DNA from: Melastoma dodecandrum
Taxonomy: Eukaryota; Streptophyta; Magnoliopsida; Myrtales; Melastomataceae
Length of the DNA: 64,000 nucleotides
NCBI GenBank assembly: GCA_029817715.1
Contig: JARUPY010000356.1
Span: forward strand, 2,451,001-2,515,000
Reading direction: 5' to 3'
In this document: positions 33,794 to 46,210 of the stretch, piece by piece
Layout of the letters: the number at the start of each line of letters is the position of its first letter
How positions within the stretch are numbered: the stretch's first letter is position 1
Program-made: the position numbers and the translations under genes
The notes under the pieces: model-generated
What the model saw: only the letters and a program-made list of their open reading frames with translations
The model's database searches: none
What the model was told of the DNA's origin: nothing

Positions 33794-35903
33794 ACCACGG
33801 GTGTCATCCGAGTCGCTTTGTCGAATCCTTGAATTATGTTTACGTTGTGGTTAATTGTTGGCGGGAGATGGTGCACCGGCTGTCCTTTGCTCGCGTTTCT
33901 AGTGGTGACGAGTTCATCTAGGGGGCAACGTTTCTCATCCCACGATGTGTGCAGCGGGGCCAAAAAAGAAAGGAACGATGGAGTCAGCATATCGAACATG
34001 GTAGAAGCATGCTGGAGTTAGCAAAGTGAGAGGACGTCTCACCGAGGGGGTTACCTCGCCCCGGGGTGGCCTGAGGAGGATGAACGACGCCAGGAGGGTG
34101 TCGGCTGGTGGGTTGGTCGGGAGGCTTTGGCTCGTCAGCACTGGAGAAGGGAGTCCTTGGCTCTGGTTTATGTGTGTCCGTCGGGAGGAGTTGGCCTCCG
34201 GTTGTAAGTGGAGGAATTTGTCTCCGATTCCCTAGGGAGTATCTGGTAGGGGATGGGATGGCTTTGGCTCTTCAGGAAGGAGAGGATCCCAGAGATCCTC
34301 TGGATTTTTTTTACGTGTGTCTCTGATTCTCTCCTTGGAGACTATTCTAGGGGAAGGGGATGCTTTGGCAAAGAGGATTTCAGAGATCCTCTAGAGATTC
34401 TCTGATTTTTTTTGTCTGTCCGCGGAGAGATTTTTGCTGGATATTTTAGAAATCTCTGATAGAGAATCTCTGATTTGATTGGAGATCGTGTCTTTTGATC
34501 GTATGAAATGTGATAGTAATGTCAGAAGGGTTTGAGGAATAGTGTCTAGGTTCATCCTCAGATGGGATAAAGAAGATAAGATATATTATTTTAGTGAGGA
34601 ATGAGATATTTTTTTGGGGAGTGATTGGGGGATTGAATCTTGATAAGGTGTGTAATTTATGATGCCGAAATCTCGAGAGATTTAAATGTGATTAGGAGAT
34701 GGTCAGTGATTAGATTTTGTTTGGAAAATCTTAAAAGAAAATTATTTGTTGAAAAATTTGGGGTATTACAAAAGGGAATAGAAAATATCCTAGAATGAAT
34801 AACAATACATCGGATTAAGGACAGCGTCCACTAACTTGTCTGCATATGGACTTTTTTCCACCGAAGTCAAATTGATTCTACCAAACCCTTCGAGTGAGAC
34901 TTCAATGCCTTGGATGCACATCATTCTAGTCTACGGGTTGAGTGCCGATACGACATGCCGTTTATGGTAGTGTTTCGTCATCTTGCAGCACAGATGAAGC
35001 TAAAAGAGCGGTCACACGAATACGGATCCTGAAGTACCACAATAAAATACTGATTGTTTGTGCTCTCGTTGGACATGATGTGCAACGCTTCAGATGCCAA
35101 GTACAGAGCCTGAGTTCTTCTCACAAGCCGAAGTTTTTCTGCGTTAGAATGAATTGAGGGTCGACTAGGGGCACAGAACCTGATTCTTTTTCTAATTTGT
35201 TAGGGTGGAGGTACTGCTATTTAGGAGCGCGGGAGGATTCCTTTTGGAAATGTTTCCGTTAGAATGTTCAGACACCGACGCGACATTTTAGTTTCCGGAT
35301 GGAAGATTTCGTCCACTAACATCACCATGTCGTATTGAATATTTATAATGGGTTAGCATTGTTTTGTGCACTGATGCCCGTCTTTATTAAGACAGTTGTT
35401 TTTCCAAGGTAGAGGTCACGTCTTGCTCAAAATTAAATACAGAACACAACATCCTGTTCATTATAAAATGCCATGACACTTCTTTGCACGACCAGGCGTT
35501 GCATGTTGTCGTTTGATTTGGTTCCGCGACGCAGGGGGACTGTTAGGAAGATCGAGTGAGACAGCAAGGAACGTCAGCGTGAACAGTAAGCGTCTTTGGG
35601 CAAGCATTTTAGGATCAACAGTTAACATTAGAAGCCTAAAGTAGACAACAGAGAGGTGAGGGACAACCTTGCGTTGCCATGCTTTCCCAACATAGCTGTG
35701 CATCAAATATTTAAGTATCCAAAGCACCTGTACACTTGGAGAAGAACAAGGATTCCGAGCATTCCCGGACACGTGACCCAATTACATAACATAGACTACC
35801 ATGTGAATGTAGACCAATAAAAGTTTGGCGGATGTATCCCAAAGCCGTTGTTGATGGTCTCGTAAGATTGTGCGATGGAAGCGAATTGCTGAACAAGAAG
35901 AAA
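33794..35903. other. Unassigned; GC-rich then repeat-like intergenic DNA
   Basis: 33794-34330 is GC-rich and may continue the LTR at 33104-33793. 34260-34500 contains recurring 'AGAGATCCTCT'-type and 'TCTCTGAT' words, a weak internal repeat. 34750-35900 has short frames on both strands (34942-35157 plus; 35461-35923 minus) that I do not recognise. Confidence 0.4.
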
Positions 35904-36976
35904 GCGGCTAACGATACATGCACGTAACGGTTACGTAGTTTACTAAATTCACTTATTTTTATAGTAAATTTTACAAAAAAATCACTTTTTTTTAGTAAAA
36001 GGCCGACATAATTAGTAAAAAAATTTGTAAATTTTACAAATTTTGTTACTGTTCATTTTTATTAAATTTTACTAAATCTGTGTTTAGTATTTTTACTCAT
36101 TTTTTTGAAATAATTCCACATTTTTAGCAATTATTTACTACAAATATGGGAGAATTCCTAATATATTTAGTAAATTTTACTAAAACTTTACCGTTCAAGT
36201 TTAGTAATTATTACTAATTTTTGTTAGTAAAAGTTTTCATTTTTTCATCAAATTTACTAATTTTTTTACTAAAATTACTAAATAGTAATTTTACCGCAGG
36301 GGTAAAACGGTAATTTCACACTGAAAATAGGTTCGGAATGTACTGTTCTGTTTAGTAAATTACTTAAAAGTTTAGTAATCGATTACTAAATATTCAGCAA
36401 ATTTTCTCAAAAAATAGTAAACGATTACGAAAAGAAATGACGACTTTAGTAATTTATTAACGATTTTACAATGTTACACAGTAATTTACTAATTTCGCTT
36501 AGAAAATTAAGAAAGAATTAATAAAATTGTTTGATGGCGAATCGAGAAAATTACTAAAAATGGAAATTTTACTAAAAAAATTGGGAACCCGTTACTAATT
36601 TTTTACTATTTGAGTTTTCGGAAAGTTACTAAACTTCGTTTAGTAAATCGGTGGTGAAATTTACTAAAAAGTTTAGTAAGCGATAACTAAACTTGAACAG
36701 TGAAACTTTAGTAACGGTTTCCAAAAAAAGCAAAAATCACCGATATTTTTAGTAACCCATTACTAAACTTTTTAGTAAATTTGTCCTCCGATTTACTAAA
36801 CGTTGTTTTAGTAACTTTTGGGATTTTCAAACAGTAAAAAATTAGTAATAATTTACAATTTTTTACAACAGTTTACTAACGATTTTACTAAAAAACGTCG
36901 GTTTTTAGTAAAGATTACTAAAAAAAGTCGAATTTAGTAAACTACGTAACGGTTACGTGCACGTACCGTTAGCCGC
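35904..36976. mobile_element. Fold-back-like element, 1073 bp, 47-bp TIRs, TTAGTAA-rich interior
   Basis: The left terminal 47 bases (35904-35950, starting GCGGCTAACG) and the right terminal 47 bases (36930-36976, ending CGTTAGCCGC) are inverted repeats with three mismatches. Each contains the odd palindrome ACGTAACGGTTACGT. The interior is almost wholly made of TTAGTAA/TTTACTAA words on both strands, dozens in about 1 kb, so it can fold back over most of its length. No open frame. No clear target duplication was found, so the superfamily (Mutator-like or fold-back) is unknown. Confidence 0.65.
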
Positions 36977-36979
36977 TTC

Positions 36980-37465
36980 TGTAATATTTATTAACTTTTC
37001 ACTGTTCAATTTTAGTAAAAATTACTTCTTTTATTTCGTAAAACATAACTAAAATTAGTAATAGTTTACTAATTTCATTGTGATATTTATGTAAAATACT
37101 GTTTGAGTTAGTAGAAGTGTTAGTAAAGTTGTAGGGTTTCGTAAATGTTTATGATTTCTACATGATTTTACAGAAAAATTTTGTAAACTGTTATTAAAAA
37201 GTTTAATAATTTACTAATTTTTTAGTAATATTTACTAATTTTTCACTATTCACTTTTAGTAAAAATTACTTCTTTTATTTCGTAAAACATCACTAAAATT
37301 AGTAATAGTTTACTAATTTGTTGTGATATCTAGTAAAACACTGTTTGAGTTAGTAAAAGTGTTTGTAAAGTTGTACGTGTTTCGTAAATGCTTACTAATT
37401 TTTATATGATTTTACAGAAAAATTTTGTAAACTGTTACTAAAAAATTTAGTAATTTACTAATTAT
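36980..37465 (+). repeat. Tandem duplication, period about 244 bp, of TTAGTAA-rich DNA
   Basis: Two copies starting near 36982 and 37226 share TAATATTTA(T/C)TAA, the ATTACTTCTTTTATTTCG block, CTGTTTGAGTTAGTA and TTTTACAGAAAAATTTTG in the same order. Vocabulary is the same as the adjoining 1073-bp element, yet the duplication lies outside its right inverted repeat. Confidence 0.75.
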
Positions 37466-37927
37466 AATATATTGCACATAATATATTGTATTATTGTATT
37501 ATTATCTGACTAATTATTTTCGTTTAATTTTGCAGAAGGTGGATCTTCATGATTTTCTTTCATTTCATTAATCCTAGACTATGTGTATAAATAGACACAC
37601 TCTCCACAAATGAAAACAATTCAATTCAACATCATTCATTCCATTGTAACATTCTGATCAAAGAGCGTGTGCTTGAGCTCCTTTTTCTTTTTGTTCGTTT
37701 GAGTTACTCACACAAGGAGCACTACCTGTAGAGGCTGCATCGTTGGTGATATCTTCTGGGAGAGTGACTCGAGGGCCACGAGGGACTCGGTTGGAAGCTG
37801 CAGAAGACGTTGTTGGAAGCGTGTCGACGTGGGCAACGTGCAGTGGGCCAGAGAGAAGGGCTGTACCTCGGGAGCACAGAAGGTGAGGGACTAACCTGCT
37901 TCTGTTGCGTAGTGTTCTGTGTGCAGG

Positions 37928-38097
37928 AGAAGCCTAGAGCAAAGGCATTGTGTATGCTCGAAGAAGCCTAGAGCAAAGACGTTGTGTATGCTCGGAGAAG
38001 CCTAGGGCAAAGGCGTTGTGGATGCTCGGAGAAGCCTAGAGCAAAAGCATTGTGTATGCTCGGAGAAGCCTTGGGCAAGAGCGTTGTGTTTGCTTAG
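37928..38097 (+). repeat. 34-bp minisatellite, five units
   Basis: Five tandem units of AGAAGCCTAGAGCAAAGGC plus GTTGTGTATGCTCGG with few changes. The array starts directly after TGTGTGCAGG, the same point at which the opposite-strand LTR carries its unrelated 25-27 bp minisatellite. Confidence 0.9.
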
Positions 38098-38159
38098 TCG
38101 AGATCTTAAGGGATCGCGCAAATTGGTTACCTTAGTACAAAACTTAACAGTCTGTGCCT

Positions 38160-38760
38160 TACTCAAGTCATTTCTAATATGAACCATTTTGGTTTGTTAA
38201 AGATTGACACACTCTTGGTACAGAACCTTACGGTCTATGCTATACCTTCTGTGATACAGAATCCTTTGATTTGTTCTATAGAAGGTTGACGCTTCAAGTA
38301 CAGAATCTCTTAATCTGTGCTATAGAGGATTAACACATTTGATACAGAATCTTCTGGTCTATATTGGGCCTTACCTTCTTCGACACAGAACCTTCTGGTC
38401 TGTGTTGTGCCTAACTTACTTCGATACAAAACCTTCTGGTCTGTATTGAGCCCGAATTACTATATTACAGAACCTTCGGATTTGTGTTACGTAACAAGTC
38501 TCTACTGCACAAAACCTTTTGGTCCGTGATCTATCACTCAGTCCTCTGTGGGATAGAACCTACTGGTCTATAATACAGAAAGTTGATTTCATTACAATTC
38601 TTGTAATCGTTACTATATTGGGTTTGAGTGATAACCATCCAGTGTTCTGGGTGAAGAGTGGAGTAGGAAATTTACCGAACCACTATAAAAAGCTCAGTGT
38701 CCATCAAACAAATTTGTAATCACAATCGAACGTTCTGTTTTACAGAAACCAAACTAGGCT
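38160..38760. repeat. Degenerate array of GAAnnTTC units in the plus LTR
   Basis: Units of the form CAGAACCTTCTGGTCTGT recur about every 40-60 bases. Perfect GAAnnTTC starts at 38347, 38388, 38470 and 38728; others have one mismatch. This is the counterpart of the array at 29229-29888. Confidence 0.65.
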
Positions 38761-38852
38761 CTGTTTAACAGAAGCTTTCATCCGCTGCGGGGTTGTGAAA
38801 AGTTAAAAATCCTAATTTGGATCATAACACTAATTCACCCCCTCTTAGTGTA

Positions 38853-39389
38853 ACGCCTTCAACGTATCAATGATCCTCAAGACAACCCGTGACTCCTCAC
38901 TGACACACCCTTACACGACCCATCATGTCTGTTCGTGCCTCCCTCACGAACGTTGCTCATGGAGCCTTCTACGAACTGTTCCATTACCGTCCCATGCCCT
39001 CAGGCATGTGATAGAAGGAGGCTGAGGAAGGAAATGGTAAAAAGGCAATGTTTTCATAACCACCGAAAAGATTAAGGAAATCAATTGTTAAAATTAAAGA
39101 GTAATCTCCTTAGAGTCCAAGTTAATCCCCGAGCAAATAGTATCCCGAAACTAACGTTCATTTAAGGATTACGTATAATCTACTATTCATAAAAAAAATT
39201 ATTAAAAAAATAAGACTTACATTCTAAATTAAAAATGTAATTAAATTTACCATAATATTTAAACTTTTATGCGTAGAATGAAGGTGGATGGGGAGCTAAT
39301 CGTCCATCACTTGGAATAATTACAATTTTATAAAAACGGAAGGGTACTCCCATGCTAGAGTTATTTACTACTGGTTATCAGAAATAATT
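38853..39389. other. 5' flank of the LRR receptor kinase pseudogene
   Basis: 38990-39200 is duplicated at about 52955-53200 (shared AAATGGTAAAAAGGCAATGTTTT, TCTCCTTAGAGTCCAAGT, ACGTTCATTTA, GGATTACGT), showing that the gene duplication included upstream DNA. Sequence from 39200 to 39389 is AT-rich and probably held the promoter; TTTTATAAAAACGG at about 39330 is a possible TATA box. Confidence 0.55.
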
Positions 39390-39595
39390 ATGGACTCCTG
39401 CCCTGCTTTTAAGATATTATTATTCACTTGTCTCCTGTTTTCCCCCAGTGTTTTGATTGTTGTCCAGGGAGCAGCAGTGGCTAAGACCAACGAAACCGAC
39501 CGTGTTGCATTGCTGGAGTTCAGGGGTCGGATACCTGATGACCCCGATGGTGTATTCACCTCGTGGAATGGTACCGTGCTCTTCTTGTTAGTGTG

Positions 39596-41256
39596 TGCAC
39601 ATATGTGCCAAGACACTTTGTAATATATGTGAATAGTTGTTAATAAAGGCAAGTATTTACTGTTTATTAATTACTTTTCTGCTCGTAATTAACTTTACGG
39701 TAAAGTCCCATAAATTGATTATTTGTCGATCTAGCATTGTCCTTGATCGGATAGATGTTTAGATGGGACAAAAACATCTAGATCAACGCCGAGTATAACT
39801 AAGGTCGAGTTAGACAAATGAATGGATGTTCAAGTTATACTCGGGGGTGCCTAAGTTTAGAGTACACTGGACACGACCCGTTTATAGAGAATACCACATA
39901 TTAAGCGTCATTGGTCACTTCTCTTGTTGAACGAGTGTAACTGATCTCCTGACTTTAGACCTCCATTTATTCCAGGCGTGGAGATGTTCACTTTGATGCC
40001 GTTAAAAGCAGTCTTTAATCGGATTGTGAGTAATATGGTTATTGGGTGTGCAGCGAAGTGCAGAGAGGATAGTGTTGAGTCAATATAGGATTCATCGCTT
40101 TCTTGGATTAGAGAGTTGACATCCTGGCCTCTTGATTGAGATATTAGTGATTTTAAACACACGGCCGTGGAGGAATGTTTATCATTCAAGTTAAGATCTA
40201 TTATATATCAGAAATCAAGTAAAATGATTAATTCAGTGATGACCCATAATGCGCTGAATTAATCAGGATGTCCGTGAGATGAAGAGATTGAATTACACAG
40301 AAATCGGTTCATAGCGGTTTTGGTTCATGACCAATATTCTATTACGTTGGGTGACTGAAAACTGTTGCTAGACGGTTACCTCAGTCTGTGTATGGATGTA
40401 CACTGCCTTCGTATATAGAACCTAGAGGGTCGCACGCAAAAGCACGTATACACGGACATTGTTATTTAATTCTAATGGATATTAGAATTATAAATTTCCA
40501 GAATTAGAATTTGTTGGACTACAAATTTATTATGAAATATTCGGAAGCAATAAATCCTAGTGTTGGATTTAAGTTGATTAAATATGTCCAAGTTATAGGT
40601 TATAATAATATAATTATAATAATTAATTATTATATTATATTATATTATATCATTTTATTATATATCAATATAAGGCTTTAAATTGGGCTAAGCCCATTTG
40701 GCCCATTCTATCAATTGAATTAAATTTCAATTGTTCTGAAGACGTCTATCCAATTGCCTAGTTGCAAAAGTAAAATTTATAATATATTATAGACTAGCCT
40801 AGCTGATAAAAGAAGATAGCATTGCTACGTGCTGTTAGGAAATGAAAAAACAGTTGTTTAATACAATTGATTTGACGATGGCGGTTTCTGTGGGCTGCGA
40901 AGCCCATATCCCTGCTAAAGTAAATTGGCTATTTAAGAATGACATTCGACAGAAAGAGGGACAACCTTCTGTAGAAAAAGAATAAGGCTTCCGAGAGATT
41001 AGAAAAAGCTCAGAGGGCTAGCACCCGAGACTGAGCTTGAGGCATCCGTCGAACGTGTACGTGGATACTTCTAGAGGAGTCACGGTTGGGACTCTTGAAG
41101 ACCGTCTTATCCGTAACGTTCATTGTTTTCAAACAACAAGGTACGAGTTATTGATCTCATTTATTATTTGATTTATACGTATCACATAGATCCGGGGTGT
41201 GTTTCGGATAGTATTTTTCGAAACGAGCTTCCGCTGTGCCCGGTGGCAACCCATCA
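39596..41256 (+). repeat. 5' LTR of the copia element
   Basis: The direct partner of 46211-47887. It contains an AT dinucleotide-rich run near 40600-40670 and a possible TATA-like CTATTTAAG near 40930 before a purine-rich transcript start region. Confidence 0.95.
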
Positions 41257-41257
41257 G

Positions 41258-41270
41258 TGGTATCCGAGCT
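41258..41270 (+). other. Primer-binding site of the copia element
   Basis: TGGTATCCGAGC directly follows the 5' LTR. It matches the initiator-methionine tRNA primer site TGGTATCAGAGC of plant copia elements except at two positions. Priming would be weakened; whether this is mutation or a family variant is unknown. Confidence 0.75.
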
Positions 41271-42231
41271 ATCTGTGATCGTATCGTATAAATCGTATTT
41301 TACGATAAACTAAGTTTTAAGTAACATTTCTTCTTTACAGTGTATGTTATAATTATAATATAACGAGACACTGTAATCAAACCCACGTTAAGTTAAACTG
41401 TAATAATTATAAGATGAATTCGATCTGTCCAATTATAATTGATTTTGATGTATTAACATATCAAGTTTTGCAAATTATAATTATGTGGGTTGATGAATGT
41501 TATTAAAACGAGATTTGCAAACTGAGTGCGTTTTGCATAATTAATGAAGTAATAATATATATATAATACTCAAATGGGGCAGAAGTCAAAAGTATTTTAG
41601 ACTTTAAAATGGGTTGCCCCACAAGTAATGCAATTTATAGTGGGATGGCTCCAATATCAAATTCGGCAAAGTTTTAAATTGTCGAGTGAAAACAAATACA
41701 ATGGGCTAGAATAAAATAACTAAGCCCATCAATATATAGGTGAGACAATTAATTAAAATCCCCTAAATATTAAGTCAAGTTTTATCCGCCTTCCATCTAT
41801 AATAATGAAAATAGTCGACGTACTTCGTGAGTCGGTACAGCTCAGTTGTGGGCTCACGTTAGTATAGTTGTAGTTTTTCATCAATTATTAATGGACCGAC
41901 TTAACTCAGATTAATTGATTTGTTAGCTCACTAAGGTCAATTGATTTGATGGCGAAGGGTTTAAGAAAATATTAACCCAAGTTAAGAACACCGATGGTTA
42001 CATGGATTTGTGACTGGCGAGTAGTGCCTACTTAACGACTATAGTGTATATGTACAGTTCAGTTGTGTGCATACTATAGGATTTGAGTATTCGGTCCCGC
42101 TAGGAATTATTACCAACTAATTCTCGAGCTTAATAGTGGGGGCTATTAGGTTTGAATAAAATAGTGGGAGTTTATAAAAGTCCTTTATATAACTATTCAC
42201 AAATAATGATTTAAAATTTTATTTGTTGTAG

Positions 42232-45200
42232 ATGTCGACAAACCTATCGCTGCGAAGTATTTTGGAGAAAGAAAATATCCTCCAAGGACCAAACTACCTG
42301 GACTGGTATCGAAAGCTCAAGATTGTACTGAAACAAGAGAGAAAGTTTCATGTACTAGATACTGAGCCACCAGCTGTGCCCACAGCAGACACTTCTGAAA
42401 CAGATCGGATAATTTATGATCAATATGTGGAAGATGCTATTGACGTGCAATGTCTCATGCTATCTGCAATGTCTCCAGAGTTGCAGAAGCAGCATGAGAA
42501 TATGAGCGCTAGGGATATTGATATCCATTTGCGCGAGCTCTTCCAAGAAAGTGCACGGACTGAGAGATTTGAAATCTCTCGAGCGTTTTTCGGGATGAAA
42601 TTGCAGGAAGGGAACCCTGTCGGGCCTCATGTACTCAAGATGATAGGGTACATAGAGAAGCTCGCAAGTTTGGGTTCCAAGATGGATACTCATTTGGCTG
42701 TTGATGCCATTTTGTGTTCCCTGCCTCCATCGTTTGCTCCGTTCGTGATGAACTTTAATATGAACAACATGGAGAAGAGTCTTGCCGATCTGTTGACCAT
42801 GCTCAAGACAGCAGAGAAAGACATGAAACAGAAGACTGTTTCAAATGCAATGTTGGTGAGAAATACCAACAAGAGAATGAGCAAGGGGAAGTTCAACCCC
42901 AAGGTCAAGAAATCAAAGATGTCTGCTTACCCGGGCCAAAAGCCCAAACTGAAGAAAGGCCAACAGATTCCCCAATCTGACGAGAAGGAAGCTATATGCT
43001 TTCACTGTGGCAAGAAAGGCCACTGGAAGAAGAATTGCTACCTCTTTCAAAAGAAAAATACTAGTGGGGCAGGTGCTTCATGTATTTTTATGATTGAATG
43101 CAATTTTTCTGTTTCATCCTCATGGGTCCTAGATTCAGGATGTAGTTCTCATATCTGTGTGGACCTACAGGGATTAAGTGAATGCAGACGGTTGTCCAAA
43201 GGCGAGATGGACCTACGAGTGGCTAATGGAGCAAGAGTAGCTGTATTAGCTGTAGGGACTTATAAAATAAGTTTGCCCAGTGGACTTGTTTTGAAACTAG
43301 AAAACTGTTGTTATATTCCAAGTTTTTCTAAGAACATCGTCTCGGTGTCCAGTTTAGACACCAAGGGTTTTGTTTTTGAATTTAAGGACAAGAAGTGTTC
43401 CTTTTATCTAGATGATGTTTTCTATGGATATGGATCTTTAAACAATGGTTTGTATGTTTTAAACTTACATGAGCCGGTACATTGCATCGAGAATAAGAAA
43501 CAGAAATCGTGTGATTCGAACCCAACTTACCTTTGGCATTGTAGACTTGGTCATATAAACGAGAAGCGCATTGCTAAGTTACTCAATGATGGGTATTTAG
43601 ATTCATTTGAATTAGAATCCATAGATACATGCGAAGCTTGTTTACAAGGAAAGATGACCAAGAAGCCTTTTTTCAAGATTGGAGAAAGAGCGAATGAATT
43701 GCTAGAACTCATACACAGTGATGTGTGTGGACCATTGTCAGTTCAGGCCAGGGGAGCTTATATCTACTTCGTGACTTTTACTCATGATTTTAGCAGATAT
43801 GGATATATCTATTTAATGCGGCAAAAGTCAGAAACTCTTGAAAAGTTTAAGGAGTTTAAGAATGAAGTAGAAAACCAACTTGACAAGAAGATTAAGATCC
43901 TTCGAAGTGATCGAGGGGGCGAATAGCTTAGTCAATAATTCATTGATTACCTCAAGGAGTGTGGCATAATTTCACAACTTACACCTCCTCGAACGCCAGA
44001 GTGGAATGGTGTTTCAGAAAGGAGAAACCGTACACTCATGGATATGGTTAGATCAATGATGAGTCATGCAAGTCTTCCATTATCATTTTGGGGTTATGCC
44101 TTAGAAACGGCAGCATACATGCTTAACCGAGTTCCAACCAAAGCTGCAGATAAGACACCACATGAGTTATGGTTTGGGAAGAAACCAAATTTGTCTTATC
44201 TCAAAGTATGGGTTGCGATGCTTATGTGAAGAATGATAGTTCTGATAAGCTTGCAGCACGATCCATCAAGTGTATCTTTGTAGGTTATCCCAAAGAAACA
44301 AAGGGATACTATTTTTATCTTCCAACTGAGCACAAAGTTATTGTTGCTCGATATGCTACCTTCTTAGAAAGAGAGTTTATTTCTGAAAGGGGTAGTGGGA
44401 GTAAAATAAGCCTGGAAGAAATTGCAGACACTACATACAGGTTGGAAAATGAACAGTTGGATATGGAGATTGTACCACAAGTACAAGTAACTCCATTACC
44501 AGAACCTGTTCAAGAAACGCAAGATATACGTAAGTCTACGAGAGTACATCGAGAACCCGAGAGATATGGGTGGATCGTATCACCACATGAGGATGTACTA
44601 CTCGTCGAGAACGACGAACCGTTGACTTATGAGAAAGCAGTTGCTTCAATAGATTCCGAGAAATGGCTAGATGCCATGAATTCCGAAATAGACTCCATGT
44701 ATACCAACCAAGTTTGGGAGTTAATAGATGCACCAATTGGGGTAAAACCTATTGGATGCAAGTGGGTCTTCAAGAAGAAGATCGACATGGATGGGAATGT
44801 TAATACCTATAAAGCAAGGCTAGTGGCAAAAGGTTTCACTCAACGTCAAGGGATCGACTATGATGAAACATTTTCGCCAGTTGCAATACTGAAGTCTATT
44901 CGGATTTTACTTGCTATTGCAGCTTACAAGGATTACGAGATCTGGCAAATGGACGTTAAAACTGCTTTCTTAAACGGAAAGCTAGAGGAGGAAGTGTACA
45001 TGGTACAACCTCCTGGGTTTATAACGTCCGAGAATACAGATAAAATGTGTAAGCTGAGAAGATCCATTTATGGATTAAAGCAAGCTTCTCGGAGCTGGAA
45101 CATAAGATTTGATGAAGCAGTGAAGGATTTTGGCTTCATCAAGAATCCAGATGAACCTTGCGTTTACAAAAAGGTTAGTGGGAGCAGTATTGTCTTCCTA

Positions 45201-46196
45201 GTACTGTATGTTGACGATATACTTCTTGTTGGAAATGATAAGTTCAGTCTAGAATCTACTAAAGATTGGTTGAATAAGTGTTTTGCAATGAAGGATCTTG
45301 GGGAAGCAACTTATATCTTAGGTATTAGAATATACCGAGATAGACAAAGAAGACTGCTAGGGTTAAGTCAAAGTACATATATTGACAAGGTATTAAAGAG
45401 ATTCAATATGCAAGATTCCAAGAGAGGATTCTTGCCAATGTCACATGGTATACAACTCTCCAAGACGATGTGTCCACAAACACTAAAGGAGAGAAATAGA
45501 ATGGGTAAGATACCATATGCTTCGGCTATTGGATCCATCATGTATGCTATGATATGTACAAGACCTGATGTATCGTATGCTTTGAGCATGACAAGTAGAT
45601 ATCAGGGTGATCCTGGAGAAAGTCATTGGACAGCAGTCAAAACTATCCTCAAGTATCTAAGAAGAACAAAAGATATGTTCTTGGTCTATGGAGGAGATGA
45701 GGAATTGGTTGTCAGATGATATACTGATGCCAGTTTCCAGACAGATCGCGACGATCTGAAATCTCAGCTGGGTTACATATTTTGTCTAAATGGAGCAGCT
45801 GTTTGCTGGAAAAGTTCAAAGCAAGAAACAGTTGCGGATTCTACAGCAGAGTCCGAGTACATAGCAGCTTCAGAAGCGGCAAAAGAAGCTGTTTGCTTCA
45901 AGAATTTTACGACGGAACTTGAAGTGGTTCCTAGTAGTCATGGTCCAGTTCTGTTATACTATGACAACAATGCTGCCATAGCACCGGCAAAGGAACCAAG
46001 GTCTCACCAGCGATCCAAGCATGTACTATGGAAATATCACATCCTCAGAGAAATAGTTCAGATGGGTGATGTATTAGTAAGTAAAGTAGACACTAGCGAA
46101 AATATCGCAGATCCACTCACTAAGGCCTTACCTCAGCAGAAACATGAGTCCCATGTGAGGGGCCTAGGACTGAGAGTTCATAGTGCTTGGCTATAG
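42232..46196 (+). pseudogene. Copia Gag-Pol polyprotein, inactivated
   Basis: Domains in copia order: Gag with CCHC zinc knuckle (CFHCGKKGHWKKNC, about 43000), protease (LDSGCSSHI, about 43130), GAG-pre-integrase (LWHCRLGH), integrase with DVCGPLS, SDRGGE and PEWNGVSERRNRT, reverse transcriptase with WQMDVKTAFLNG and YVDDILLVGND (about 45207), and RNase H with AESEYIAAS. It makes the proteins for reverse transcription and integration in virus-like particles. It is broken by in-frame TAG at 43924-43926 and TAA at 43936-43938 inside integrase, a 1-base deletion near 44210, and TGA at 45717-45719 just before the first RNase H aspartate. The reading start at 42232 lies about 975 bases after the 5' LTR. 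Confidence 0.95.
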
Positions 46197-46198
46197 TG

Positions 46199-46210
46199 CA
46201 AGTGGGAGAT
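46199..46210 (+). other. Polypurine tract of the copia element
   Basis: CAAGTGGGAGAT ends directly at the 3' LTR start, the usual plant copia plus-strand primer. Confidence 0.85.

Larger units (their letters stand above)
37530..38852 (+). mobile_element. Copia-type LTR, plus strand, 5' end unresolved
   Basis: A TATA box (TGTATAAATAG, about 37584) is followed by leader-like DNA. From about 37805 (GACGTTGTTGGAAGCGTGTCG) to 38852 (CACCCCCTCTTAGTGTAAC) the sequence is the inverted counterpart of the solo LTR at 29102-30420. The U3 part differs from that LTR, so the two are related families or a recombinant. No primer-binding site or coding region follows 38852, and the start merges into the TTAGTAA-rich DNA, so this is a truncated or solo LTR. 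Confidence 0.6.
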
